Shown: positions 15,856 to 24,718, counted from the stretch's first letter. The stretch is 41,549 nt of DNA from JACRNA01 sp964366335 (GCA_964366335.1 CAYITQ010000002.1:1-41549), one strand, 5' to 3'. The notes: generated by a model not told the origin, from the letters alone. Numbers and translations are program-made.

Positions 15856-16936
15856 AAAAGTAGCTCTAGTCACAGATTTGAAAGTTGTCGATAGCCCACA
15901 AGCTGGTTTGGGAGTGGCAAGGTGTCTCAAAGAAGCTGATTTCAAAGTGATCGGTGTAGACGATACCCCACTTGTTACACAAAATAAAGATTTATTCGAT
16001 AAGGTCTTTTGTTGGGAAGAGTTTAGAACTTTAAATTTTGACTCTTTAATAAAAAAATTAATTGATGTCAAAGAAACTTATGGTTTGGATTATATATTCC
16101 CCTGTTATGATGAAACTGCAGTTCTTTTTTCTTTTATCAAGGACAAGTTAGACTTTTTGAAAATTAAATTGTTCGCACCTCCAAAGGAAACTCTGAAGAA
16201 ACTTAGAAAAGAAAATTTGGCTGAATTAATTGGTGATGGTCCTAAATATTGCACTCCAAAAAGAAAGGTAATAAAAAGTGTTGACGAAGCCCAAAAATTT
16301 GCTGAATCACTTGGTTTTCCTGTGATTTGTAAAGGATTAACAAAAGGGGCATATATTTGCAAAAATGAGAATGACCTGGCTGGGAATATCCGAAGGATTT
16401 CTGATATATGGAATGGTGGAGAAATTGCTTGCATTATCGAGGAATATATAACTGGAAGATATGTTAATTGCATAGTGGCCATTAAAAACAATAAAGTTGT
16501 TGGTTTTGTTGAAATGCAGAAGATCGGTCTTGATCAAAACGGTGCTACCTGGTTTGGAAAAATCAAAAATTCAAAAGAATTATTGCTATTGGCAAAGGAG
16601 CTTGTGAAGAAAAACGATTTCTCAACATGCATAATTGAGATTGAAACGATAGAGAAAGATGGAAAATATTTCGTTTATGAAATTAATCCAAGAGCTCCAG
16701 CCTGGATTTATGCACCTTGCTTGTTAGGTCTAAATTTACCCGAACTAGTTACGATGGATAGGGCTAAAAATGGCATCAGTTTTGTAAAAGAAGAAGGATT
16801 TTTTGGACGAGAGGTTAAGGATTTTATTCGTAAAGATATACAAGGTTATGAAGATAAAATGAATTTTTACTCAAAAGGAGCTGCGTATAAGAGTAATGGT
16901 TACAAATATCCTTCTGAACTTTTATTAGATATATGA
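15848..16936 (+). CDS. ATP-grasp carboxylate-amine ligase
   Basis: ATP-grasp enzyme with an N-terminal Rossmann-like domain (VALVTDLKVVDSPQAGLGVARCL), the lid/ATP-binding LGFPVICKGL (about 158-167), IIEEYITGRYVN (about 198-209) and the metal-binding VYEINPRAPAW (about 274-284). The start is the ATG at 15848, which overlaps the decarboxylase stop (ATGAATAA). Related to PylC/CarB-like ligases that join an amino acid carboxylate to an amine. Its 3' end overlaps convergent recG by 37 nt. Confidence 0.8.
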   Translation: MNKKVALVTDLKVVDSPQAGLGVARCLKEADFKVIGVDDTPLVTQNKDLFDKVFCWEEFRTLNFDSLIKKLIDVKETYGLDYIFPCYDETAVLFSFIKDKLDFLKIKLFAPPKETLKKLRKENLAELIGDGPKYCTPKRKVIKSVDEAQKFAESLGFPVICKGLTKGAYICKNENDLAGNIRRISDIWNGGEIACIIEEYITGRYVNCIVAIKNNKVVGFVEMQKIGLDQNGATWFGKIKNSKELLLLAKELVKKNDFSTCIIEIETIEKDGKYFVYEINPRAPAWIYAPCLLGLNLPELVTMDRAKNGISFVKEEGFFGREVKDFIRKDIQGYEDKMNFYSKGAAYKSNGYKYPSELLLDI

Positions 16937-18765
16937 TTAGAGAGGTTAAGAAATTCTCGAATTTTTGGCAACATATCAAAATCTTTGTATGTTGCAATTT
17001 TTAATTCTGACCGGCCATGCTGGCTTAGGCCATAAATATTTCCAGCACCCCTGATCTCAAAATCTATTTGAGCAAGCTGTGATCCGATAAAGTTATTTTC
17101 CATGGCTTTGAGTCTGGCTGTATCTTGGGTCGAAAACAATAAACAGTAACCTTGCTGACCGGCACGGCCAACCCGGCCCCGCAATTGATGTAGGCTAGAC
17201 AACCCAAACCGGTAGGCATCCTCAACGACCATAATACCGGCGTTTGGTATATCCATTCCGACTTCCACGACCGGCGTAGACACCAAAATATCAATCTCAT
17301 TATTTCTAAATTTATTAATAACTTCATCTTTATTTTTCATCCGACCATGAAGTAGACCTAAACTTAATCCGTTGAAGGCTTTCTTCAACAATTCAAATTC
17401 GGTATTCACAGCCCGGATAGCTCCGAGAGATTCACTCTCGTCGATAAGACTACATACCCAAAAAACCTGAGTATTCTGTTTTTTAATCCATTCAATTGCC
17501 GAAGCTCTTTTTTCTTCTGGAACTATCCAGGTCTTAATTTGTTTTCGCCCGGTGGGCATTTCGGTTAATACCGATAAATCCAAATCTCCATATAATACTA
17601 AAGCTAATGTTCGCGGAATTGGGGTGGCCGTCATTGTCAGAACATGGGGTGTTCCGCCTTTGTGTTGCAAAAGTGTTCTTTGGGCTACACCGAATTTATG
17701 TTGTTCATCAATTATCACCAAGCCAACATTTTCATGATTTTCTGAAAGCAAGGCTTGGGTTCCAACAATCACATCACCTGAAATTTTGATCTGAGAAGTC
17801 ATAAGCCCGATCGTGACGTCAAACGGTGCCAGTAGTTTGATCAAGGTGTCATAGTGTTGTTGGGCCAAAATTTGAGTCGGGGCCATAATTAAAGTCTGAA
17901 AATTATTTAATTTGCATACCAGTGCCGCAATTGCAGCGACGACTGTCTTACCACTACCTACATCTCCTTCCAGTAGTCTGTTCATGGCTACAGGTTTTTC
18001 CAAATCAGCCAAGATTTCATCAATTGCCAAAGATTGGGAAGCTGTAAGTTTAAAAGGCAATGATTCCACAAATTTTGTGATTTGTGATTTGTCTATTTGA
18101 ATTTTGTATGCCACTCCCCTATTTTGCCAATCCTGACGTCTTTTCTGACTTTCAGTTTCAAGTTTCAGCAACTCATTAAATGCCAGATTACGGCGATATT
18201 TATCAACTTCATATAATTCTTTTGGAAAATGGACATTTCTTAGACTTAGGCTTAATTCTTCATCTAATATATTTAAATCTAATATCTCTCTAATTTTTTT
18301 CCTAAACCATTTGGATGTTAAGCCGGCAGTTTCCGGATAAATGGGAACAATAGTTCCTGCCGTATCTGTGTCACCGATTTGGGGACTTATTATTGCCAGC
18401 TTTCTGCCAAACCAATCAGCCTTGCCATATAGCGAGACTTTGGATCCTGAAGTAATAGTCCTGGCTAGATATCTCTGATTAAACCAAATAACCATTATTT
18501 TTCCGGTTTCATCAGTCAATTCCCCTTTTTGAATTACTTTTCCTGATTTAGTATATTCGTTTTTAATTTCAGAGATTGTTCCGACTACAGAAATCAAGTT
18601 ACCAGTCTTAATCTGATTTATCGGCGTGGTTATTCTTCTGTCCTCATATCTAAACGGCAAATGATGCAAGAGATCAAAAATAGTTTCAATCTCTAATTTC
18701 TCTAATTTCTTAGTCAGCATTGGTCCGATACCAGAGAGAGATGTAATTTTATCTGATAAATTCAT
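16900..18765 (-). CDS. recG: ATP-dependent DNA helicase RecG
   Basis: Superfamily 2 fork-reversal helicase. Seen: N-terminal HhH-like SLSGIGPMLTKKLEKL, wedge OB domain (about 50-140), Walker A LLEGDVGSGKTVVA, DEQH box in IIDEQHKFGVAQR, TATPIPRTL (motif III), and HQLRGRVGRAGQQG (motif VI). About 621 aa, slightly shorter than E. coli RecG (693). The ATG at 18765 is chosen over the in-frame GTG at 18774, which lies in the repeat. Confidence 0.95.
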   Translation of the reverse strand: MNLSDKITSLSGIGPMLTKKLEKLEIETIFDLLHHLPFRYEDRRITTPINQIKTGNLISVVGTISEIKNEYTKSGKVIQKGELTDETGKIMVIWFNQRYLARTITSGSKVSLYGKADWFGRKLAIISPQIGDTDTAGTIVPIYPETAGLTSKWFRKKIREILDLNILDEELSLSLRNVHFPKELYEVDKYRRNLAFNELLKLETESQKRRQDWQNRGVAYKIQIDKSQITKFVESLPFKLTASQSLAIDEILADLEKPVAMNRLLEGDVGSGKTVVAAIAALVCKLNNFQTLIMAPTQILAQQHYDTLIKLLAPFDVTIGLMTSQIKISGDVIVGTQALLSENHENVGLVIIDEQHKFGVAQRTLLQHKGGTPHVLTMTATPIPRTLALVLYGDLDLSVLTEMPTGRKQIKTWIVPEEKRASAIEWIKKQNTQVFWVCSLIDESESLGAIRAVNTEFELLKKAFNGLSLGLLHGRMKNKDEVINKFRNNEIDILVSTPVVEVGMDIPNAGIMVVEDAYRFGLSSLHQLRGRVGRAGQQGYCLLFSTQDTARLKAMENNFIGSQLAQIDFEIRGAGNIYGLSQHGRSELKIATYKDFDMLPKIREFLNLSNHISNKSSEGYL

Positions 18766-18767
18766 AA

Positions 18768-18804
18768 GTATCACCCCCTGCCCCCTCTTAATCTAAGAGG
18801 GGGT
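18768..18804 (+). repeat. 37-bp palindromic repeat, left copy 1
   Basis: Identical to 18822-18858. Contains a hairpin CCCCCTCTTA-ATC-TAAGAGGGGG. It sits directly before the recG start codon, so it may also act as a hairpin in the recG 5' region. Confidence 0.9.
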
Positions 18805-18821
18805 AAAGAATAATATTAATT

Positions 18822-18858
18822 GTATCACCCCCTGCCCCCTCTTAATCTAAGAGGGGGT
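18822..18858 (+). repeat. 37-bp palindromic repeat, left copy 2
   Basis: Perfect copy of 18768-18804, 17 bp further on, just upstream of the DUF559 gene promoter region. Confidence 0.9.
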
Positions 18859-18877
18859 TTACGGTAGAATAATATTT

Positions 18878-19234
18878 ATGAAAACTTTGTTTCATTTACA
18901 GAGAACTACTATGAAAGAACGGAGACAAGGTCTACGAAATAACGCTACCCCGGAAGAGAGATTGTTGTGGAAACAACTTCAAGGATCAAAGTTAGGTTTT
19001 AAATTTATCAGACAATTTAGTGTTGATAATTATGTGGTTGATTTCTATTGTCCAAGCAAGCGGTTGGCCATTGAATTAGATGGAGGTGTTCATAAAAAAA
19101 CAATTAAATATGATGAATACAGAACGAGTTATCTAGAAGCATTCAGTATTAAAGTTCTTAGATTCAATAACTCAGAGGTCAATTTAGATATACGATCAGT
19201 AATTAAAAGAATAATGTTCTCCCTCTTAGATTAA
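18878..19234 (+). CDS. DUF559-family endonuclease-like protein
   Basis: 118 aa, very-short-patch-repair-endonuclease-like (PD-(D/E)XK) fold. Seen: TPEERLLWKQLQGSKLGFKFIRQF (about 25-48) followed by YVVDFYCPSKRLAIELDGGVH (about 53-73), with the D ... E-L-D-G core of the nuclease. The last codons (F-S-L-L-D-stop) are written within the right-hand inverted repeat. TAGAAT seven bases before the ATG supports the start. DUF559 genes scatter as small single-gene insertions; a mobile or repeat-propagated origin is inferred. Biochemical role unknown. Confidence 0.82.
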   Translation: MKTLFHLQRTTMKERRQGLRNNATPEERLLWKQLQGSKLGFKFIRQFSVDNYVVDFYCPSKRLAIELDGGVHKKTIKYDEYRTSYLEAFSIKVLRFNNSEVNLDIRSVIKRIMFSLLD

Positions 19235-19259
19235 GAGGGAGAAGAAAAGAGGGTGATAC
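19217..19259 (-). repeat. Inverted, diverged copy of the 37-bp repeat
   Basis: Reads CCCTCTTAGATTAAGAGGG followed by a purine run and GAGGGTGATAC, which corresponds to the reverse complement of the left copies, with changes in the G/C runs and a short insertion. It contains the stop codon of the DUF559 gene. Confidence 0.75.
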
Positions 19260-19361
19260 TTAAAGATAAAGTAGATAGGGCAGGAAAGTTCCCGCTATCA
19301 AAGCAAGCGATGCAATAATGATAATGGTTGAAAGAATTTTTTTCTTTTTCTTGGAATTCAT
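19260..19361 (-). CDS. 33-aa membrane microprotein
   Basis: Starts M-N-S-K-K-K-K-K and continues as one hydrophobic helix (about residues 9-31) ending LPYLLYL. The positive N-terminus predicts an N-in single-span protein. A TATCAT box lies seven bases before the ATG. Divergent from the PBP gene, with overlapping promoter space. No family recognised; a cell-wall accessory role is only suggested by position. Confidence 0.5.
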   Translation of the reverse strand: MNSKKKKKILSTIIIIASLALIAGTFLPYLLYL

Positions 19362-19378
19362 ACCATAAATGATATACT
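19351..19378 (+). promoter_or_regulatory. Promoter of the class A PBP gene
   Basis: TTGGAA (19351-19356), 16-bp spacer, TATACT (19373-19378). Predicted start about 19385, two bases before the ATG at 19387; this excludes the in-frame ATG at 19369. Confidence 0.65.
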
Positions 19379-19386
19379 TAAAGACA

Positions 19387-21828
19387 ATGAGAATCAAGTA
19401 CTTCAACAAGTCTAAGTTAGTATTGTATGGAGCGATCGGTACTTTGGTGTCAATGGTAGTCGGAATATTGGCATTAATAATAGTATTTGCGTATGTAGCC
19501 CAAGACCTGCCAAGCCCCGACCGGGTCGTCCGCCGGGAAGGATTTGCCACAAAAATATTCGACAGAAAGGGAGAGCTGTTGTATGACGTTTTTGACAACG
19601 AAAGACGGACACCGGTTGCACTTTCTGATGTACCAATGAGCCTCCGGCAGGCAACGATTGCCATTGAAGACAAAAACTTTTATACCCATGTGGGTGTTGA
19701 CCCCCTAACGCCATTTAGAATAATGTGGAATCTGGCAATCAAACGCAGACTTGTGGGCGGATCCGGTCTGACTCAACAATTGGTCAAAACGGTCATTCTC
19801 TCTTCTGAGAGGACACTAACCCGCAAAATCAAAGAATTTATCTTAGCTTTGCAAATCGAACAAAAATATTCCAAAGACCAAATTCTCCTGATGTACCTGA
19901 ATGAAGTTCCATATGGTGGGACTGCCTATGGCATAGAATCAGCAAGTCAAACATATTTTGGCAAGTCTGCCCGCGAGCTGTCTGTGGCCGAATCTGTAAT
20001 TTTGGCAGGACTCCCCCAATCTCCATCAAACTATTCTCCCTATTCCGGAAAACTGTATATCAACCGCAGTAACGAGGTTTTAAGAAGAATGCGGGAAGAT
20101 GGCTACATTACAAGTATTCAGGAAACAGGAATCAGGACGCAGATTGATAAAATTATTTTTTCGACCCAGAGTGGAGTGCTCAAGGCTCCACATTTTGTGT
20201 TTTATGTTAAACAAAAGTTAATTGAAAGATATGGTGAAAAAGCGGTGGAACAGGGAGGCTTAAGAGTGACAACGACACTGGATCTCTCGCTTCAGGAATT
20301 GGCCCAAAAAACAGTCAGGGAGGAAATTGCTGCTGTCAAAAACCTGAAAATTACCAACGGGGCCCTCGTTGCCATTGATCCCGGCACGGGACAAATATTA
20401 TCAATGGTTGGCTCAAAAGATTGGTCAGACCCAAATTATGATGGCAAATATAATGTTACTTTGGCTTCCCGCCAGCCGGGTAGCACAATTAAACCCGTGG
20501 TCTATCTGGCAGGTCTTCGCAAAGGCTTTACCGCCTCGACACTGATTTTAGATACCAAGACATCTTTTCCGGGAGGAGATAAACCGGAATATGTTCCCGA
20601 AAATTATGACGGTAAATTCAGAGGTCCGATTTTGGTCCGCGAGGCTTTGGGCAATTCCATAAATATTCCGGCTGTAAAAATGCTTTCTTGGGTAGGAATT
20701 TCTGACATGATGCAGACCGCCTATGATCTGGGAATAACTACTTTGGAACCGACGGCTGAAAATTTAAAGAGGGTAGGTTTATCTGTGGCCTTGGGCGGCG
20801 GAGAGGTTCGCCCATTAGATATAATTTCTGCTTACAGTGCATTTGCCAACGGTGGAATAAAACATGATCCGCTAGCGATTCTCAAGGTGACCGACAGTAA
20901 CAATCGGATTTTGGAAGAATGGCGACCTGATTCAGGTAAACGAGTTATGTCCACGGGTGAAGCTTTTATAATTTCATCAATATTGTCTGATTCCAAATCC
21001 CGGGATATTACTTTTGGTCCCCGAAGTCTGATTAATGTCGAAGGCAGGACTATCTCAGTCAAGACTGGAACGACTAATGACAAACGGGACAATTGGACCA
21101 TTGGCTGGACACCATCAGTCATTGTCGGAGTCTGGGTTGGAAACAATGATAATTCTCCGATGCGGGAAGTAGCCTCCGGCACTACCGGGGCAGCTCCCAT
21201 TTGGCGCAAAGTAATATTGGCAGCATTGAAAGAAAAACTGGACGAGCCCCTCTCTCCCCCTGATGATATTGTGCAAATTGACGTCGATAAAATTTCCGGA
21301 TATGCAGCACATGATAATTTTGAATTAAAAAAAGAATATTTTATTAAAGGCACAGAACCGGCAGGAGACGACCCCGTACATAAAAATGTCAGAAATTGTA
21401 ATGGTGATCTCAAAGAAGTCTTGATCTTTAAGGAAAGAGATCCCTTTGAAAAAGATGGTAAAAATTTGTGGCAAACGGGGATTGACGAGTGGCTGGCGGG
21501 CCAGGCTGATCCCAAGTATCATCCCGAAAACATTCAATCTTGTGGTAATCAAGTCTGGATTTCCATGCAGTCCCCTGCGGATAAATCCCGGGTGGATTCC
21601 AACGATGTGGAAATCCGCTTTGATGTCACTTCTCCAAATCCTATTAAAAAAGCCGAGGTGTCAGTAGACGGTGTATTAAAACAGACCTTAATATCTGAAC
21701 CGTGGAAAGTGACAGTTAATATGGCGAATGCTCCCTATCATAAGATTGACGTGGTAGTGACGGACGAACAAGATAATATAGGTTCAAGATTTCTGGAAAT
21801 CGGTGTCAATCAGGATTTCTCGCACTGA
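19387..21828 (+). CDS. Class A penicillin-binding protein (bifunctional transglycosylase/transpeptidase)
   Basis: Peptidoglycan synthase. N-terminal membrane helix (about 12-36); GT51 domain with EDKNFYTHVGVD (catalytic Glu), GGSGLTQQLVK and YLNEVPYGGTAYGIESAS; transpeptidase domain with SRQPGSTIKP (nucleophile Ser in S-T-I-K), SIN in GNSINIPAVK, and KTGT in SVKTGTTNDKRDNWT. The C-terminal 90 residues look like an Ig-like domain (SPADKSRV ... DNIGSRFLEI). 813 aa, a normal size. The last 45 bases overlap convergent pheT. Confidence 0.95.
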   Translation: MRIKYFNKSKLVLYGAIGTLVSMVVGILALIIVFAYVAQDLPSPDRVVRREGFATKIFDRKGELLYDVFDNERRTPVALSDVPMSLRQATIAIEDKNFYTHVGVDPLTPFRIMWNLAIKRRLVGGSGLTQQLVKTVILSSERTLTRKIKEFILALQIEQKYSKDQILLMYLNEVPYGGTAYGIESASQTYFGKSARELSVAESVILAGLPQSPSNYSPYSGKLYINRSNEVLRRMREDGYITSIQETGIRTQIDKIIFSTQSGVLKAPHFVFYVKQKLIERYGEKAVEQGGLRVTTTLDLSLQELAQKTVREEIAAVKNLKITNGALVAIDPGTGQILSMVGSKDWSDPNYDGKYNVTLASRQPGSTIKPVVYLAGLRKGFTASTLILDTKTSFPGGDKPEYVPENYDGKFRGPILVREALGNSINIPAVKMLSWVGISDMMQTAYDLGITTLEPTAENLKRVGLSVALGGGEVRPLDIISAYSAFANGGIKHDPLAILKVTDSNNRILEEWRPDSGKRVMSTGEAFIISSILSDSKSRDITFGPRSLINVEGRTISVKTGTTNDKRDNWTIGWTPSVIVGVWVGNNDNSPMREVASGTTGAAPIWRKVILAALKEKLDEPLSPPDDIVQIDVDKISGYAAHDNFELKKEYFIKGTEPAGDDPVHKNVRNCNGDLKEVLIFKERDPFEKDGKNLWQTGIDEWLAGQADPKYHPENIQSCGNQVWISMQSPADKSRVDSNDVEIRFDVTSPNPIKKAEVSVDGVLKQTLISEPWKVTVNMANAPYHKIDVVVTDEQDNIGSRFLEIGVNQDFSH

Positions 21829-23568
21829 GGCGATATCTTCATTTGAAAGCTGTCTATTATTATCGTGATAAGTAATTCTTAAAGTTAATTTATCTCCATA
21901 TTTTTCTATAAATTCAATATTTTTAATCAGCGGGCTGATAGATTTGATTTTGGCAATCAAACTATCATAACTTTCAGTCAGAGTAATATTTATATCTTCA
22001 ATAATTGGTGAAAATTTCGATATTGGAGTATATTTTTTGATAGTGGTAGCAAGTTGTAAAATCTTTTGGAGATTAATTTCACAAGTCAGACAGTCTGAAT
22101 GCTCAACAATTTTTATTTCAGTTGTTACTCCAATTTTTAAAAGCAAAGCTTCAATTATTCCTTTGAGACGAGAATAGTCTTTGTTGGTAGTCGATAGAAT
22201 CAAATGCAATTCCTCATGAGGAATATAAACATTGGCTATTTCAAAGAAGTTTAATTCAGGTATTCGGCCCAAATTTTCATCAATTATTTTTAGATGTGAA
22301 TTGGCTAAATTAGTTCTGAGATATGTCCATTCTGAAGACAGCGGATTTTTAAGTTTCAATCCCGTATCTTTGTCTACTAATGAATAAGTATAGCTTTCGG
22401 TAAAACCCCAGTGCGATAAAGCCGATTTGATTTTACTTTCCCAATAAAATGTTTTGTCATAATGAGGTTTTGGTAACGGTCCTGACATCAGAACCGAGGG
22501 TAAATTGTGATACCCATAAATCCGGGCCACTTCTTCAGCTAAATCTTCAGAAATATTTATATCTGGTTTTCGCCACCAGGGAACTGTGACTTGCGACCCT
22601 TTAACTTGGAAACCTAACGAATTCAAGATGTTCTTAATTTCAATTTGTTTAATCTCTATTCCTAAATCAAGTTTTTTTAACTTAACAATCTTGATCTCCT
22701 CTTTGACATTTAAAATGTCTAAGACAGCTTCTTTTGTACCACCAAACATCTTAATTCCTTTTTGAAGTGTTGGCAAAACATTTTCTGTAGACAATCCTTT
22801 CTCAAACAATATCGCAGCACTTGTCCGGTGAGCCAAACCCATAGAAGTTTTCCGGATATGAGTGGGTTCATATACCTGAACAAACAACAATACATTTTTG
22901 GTATTTTCGTCTACGGCTGAATTGTGTCCTCCCATAATTCCGCACAAATCAATAAGTTTTTCAGAACCATCCTCGATCACAATATCACCACCCGGCAAGT
23001 TGAATTCTTTATTATCCAATGTTGTGATCTTTTCTCCTTTTTTACTCTCTCGTAATATCATTTTGTGACCTGAAATTTTGTCATAATCGAAAGTATGGAC
23101 AGGTTGGCCCATTTCCAGCATCAAATAATTGCTGATATCTATAACATTGTTTAAAACACGCAGTCCGCATAATTCTAAACGATCTCTTATTATTTTGGGT
23201 GACTCCCCTACTTTGATATTTTCAATCAGTACCGCTGAAAATCTAAAACACAGGTTTTTATCAACTTTGACATTTAAATAATCGACTTTACCTGCGGTTT
23301 TTATTTCAAATTTCGAATTTCTAATTTTAAATTTTGTCTTGTATCCAAACCGTGGAAGTATTGCTAAACATTCGCGGGCAATTCCTATTACAGACATCAT
23401 GTCTACCCTGTTGGTCGTGACTTCAATATCATAAACATAATCATTGCCCTTTTTATAAAGTCTCTCGACCGATGGACCACATAAGGACAAGGTTTCCTGT
23501 ATTTGCTTAGGTGTAGCATTAGTTTCAATAAACTCTCTCAGCCAGGAATCTGGTATCAATATTTGCAT
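21784..23568 (-). CDS. pheT: Phenylalanyl-tRNA synthetase beta subunit, short form
   Basis: Seen: N-terminal MQILIPDSWLREFI, IEVTTNRVDMMSVIGIARE, the B3/B4 editing-region core, B5 domain (RKPDINISEDLAEEVARIYGYHNLP) and a C-terminal ferredoxin-like anticodon-binding domain (SKFSPIIEDINITL). At 594 aa it is about 200 shorter than E. coli PheT and lacks the N-terminal EMAP-II-like tRNA-binding domain: its first residues already correspond to the part before the B1 core. One base separates it from pheS, so they form one operon. Confidence 0.93.
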   Translation of the reverse strand: MQILIPDSWLREFIETNATPKQIQETLSLCGPSVERLYKKGNDYVYDIEVTTNRVDMMSVIGIARECLAILPRFGYKTKFKIRNSKFEIKTAGKVDYLNVKVDKNLCFRFSAVLIENIKVGESPKIIRDRLELCGLRVLNNVIDISNYLMLEMGQPVHTFDYDKISGHKMILRESKKGEKITTLDNKEFNLPGGDIVIEDGSEKLIDLCGIMGGHNSAVDENTKNVLLFVQVYEPTHIRKTSMGLAHRTSAAILFEKGLSTENVLPTLQKGIKMFGGTKEAVLDILNVKEEIKIVKLKKLDLGIEIKQIEIKNILNSLGFQVKGSQVTVPWWRKPDINISEDLAEEVARIYGYHNLPSVLMSGPLPKPHYDKTFYWESKIKSALSHWGFTESYTYSLVDKDTGLKLKNPLSSEWTYLRTNLANSHLKIIDENLGRIPELNFFEIANVYIPHEELHLILSTTNKDYSRLKGIIEALLLKIGVTTEIKIVEHSDCLTCEINLQKILQLATTIKKYTPISKFSPIIEDINITLTESYDSLIAKIKSISPLIKNIEFIEKYGDKLTLRITYHDNNRQLSNEDIASVREILIDTDFQKS

Positions 23569-23569
23569 A

Positions 23570-24592
23570 TCAAAATTGATTTAAAAAACGGATGTCGTTA
23601 CCATATAACAAGCGCAAGTCGTCAATTTTGACGCCGGATTTCATCATATAAGTTCTTTCCACTCCCCAGCCAAAAGCAAAACCAGTGTATTTTTCCGTAT
23701 CTATTTTGCCGGCTTTCAAAACATTGGGATGCACCATACCCGCTCCACCTAGTTCTAGCCAACCTTCTTTACACAATTTACAGCCCTTGCCCAAACAAAT
23801 ATCGCAAGTGACATCCACTTCAAAAGATGGTTCGGTAAATTGAAAATGATTGGGTCTAAGTCGTGATATTCTTTTTGGACCAAAAAATTGTTTGACAAAA
23901 TGATCTATAGTTCCCTTAAGATGTGAGATATTAATTCCCTCATCAATTACTAGGCCTTCAAACTGATGAAACATGACCGTATGTGAAATATCCGATTGGC
24001 GGCGATAACACTTGCCAATATTTATCATCCGTATCGGTGGGGTTTTTACTCTTTCCATTTCCCGGACTTGGCCATTACTGGTATGAGGAGTAAGTACCTG
24101 TTTTCCAAATCTTTTATCTTCAGGGACATCAACAAAAAATGTTTCAATATCATCTCGGGCGGGATGGGTTTTTTGCATATTCAAAGTTTCAAAGGCATAC
24201 CAATCCCAATCAACTTCTGGATAACGAACTCTAACAAAGCCAATCTTTTCAAAAATACTACTGATTTCCTCAATGGCATGAGTGACGGGATGAAGGTGTC
24301 CCAATGTTGGCATCTTCCCCGGCAATGTCTCATCAATTTTCTCTGAACCTTTGAGCCTCTGCACCTTTGCGCCTTGCAAAGCATTTTCAATGGCTATTTT
24401 AGATTCGCTAAAAATTCGACCCACATCTGCTTTTTCTACAGCGTTTAAATTTTTAAATTCCTTGGTAATTTGGGTCAATTGGCCCCTCTTACCCAAATAA
24501 TTAAGCCTCAGTCTTTCCAGTTCATCTTGGTCTTTGGCGTTCATAATCATTCCCAACGCCTCATTCTTGATATTTAGCAGTTTGTCTTTCAT
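23570..24592 (-). CDS. pheS: Phenylalanyl-tRNA synthetase alpha subunit
   Basis: Class II catalytic subunit: N-terminal coiled coil (1-85), HPVTHAIEEISSIFEKIGF, motif 2 INIGKCYRRQSDISHTVMFHQFEGLVID and motif 3 GFAFGWGVERTYMM. An insertion CDICLGKGCKLC near residue 253 carries four Cys and could bind zinc, as in several bacterial PheS. 340 aa. Own -10 box nine bases before the ATG. Upstream genes on the same strand lie under a Phe-type attenuator. Confidence 0.96.
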   Translation of the reverse strand: MKDKLLNIKNEALGMIMNAKDQDELERLRLNYLGKRGQLTQITKEFKNLNAVEKADVGRIFSESKIAIENALQGAKVQRLKGSEKIDETLPGKMPTLGHLHPVTHAIEEISSIFEKIGFVRVRYPEVDWDWYAFETLNMQKTHPARDDIETFFVDVPEDKRFGKQVLTPHTSNGQVREMERVKTPPIRMINIGKCYRRQSDISHTVMFHQFEGLVIDEGINISHLKGTIDHFVKQFFGPKRISRLRPNHFQFTEPSFEVDVTCDICLGKGCKLCKEGWLELGGAGMVHPNVLKAGKIDTEKYTGFAFGWGVERTYMMKSGVKIDDLRLLYGNDIRFLNQF

Positions 24593-24600
24593 ATATGTGT

Positions 24601-24675
24601 TATAATACTCGTATTAGTCGTTTAAGACTAGTCCGGCATTTTGAGAGTTGGCCATGAAACTAACTCTCTTTTTCT
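24601..24675 (+). ncRNA. Candidate small RNA or bidirectional hairpin region before pheS
   Basis: Plus strand: TATAAT at 24601-24606, a hairpin TAGTC/GACTA (24615-24630), then a stem GAGAGTT/AACTCTC (24643-24668) followed by five T. That is the form of a 60-nt terminated transcript antisense to the pheS leader. On the minus strand the same bases hold the pheS -10 (TATTAT, 24607-24602) and a short ORF. A -35 for the plus promoter is not clear. Confidence 0.35.
24602..24607 (-). promoter_or_regulatory. -10 box of pheST
   Basis: TATTAT on the minus strand, nine bases before the pheS ATG at 24592. TAGTCT at 24630-24625 is a weak -35 at 17-bp spacing. Confidence 0.45.
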
Positions 24676-24695
24676 TTGGTAAATAACTTCGACAT
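24660..24695 (-). CDS. Candidate 11-codon ORF upstream of pheS
   Basis: Reads M-S-K-L-F-T-K-E-K-E-S-stop. A TATAAT box (24707-24702) ends six bases before its ATG, the same spacing as real gene starts in this window. It contains a single Phe, so it is a poor Phe sensor. Its 3' end enters the GAGAGTT/AACTCTC stem. It may be a leader or chance. Confidence 0.3.
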   Translation of the reverse strand: MSKLFTKEKES

Positions 24696-24718
24696 AAGTT
24701 GATTATAAACGATTTTTA

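Noticed and set aside
18768..18858. Two 37-bp repeats as a CRISPR array
   Set aside because: Only two copies with a 17-bp gap, an internal full palindrome, no cas genes; better explained as repeats bounding the DUF559 gene.
20832..21515. Long minus-strand frame of 227 codons inside the PBP gene
   Set aside because: It is antisense to the conserved transpeptidase domain, Ser/Leu-rich without domain motifs; a shadow of the real gene.
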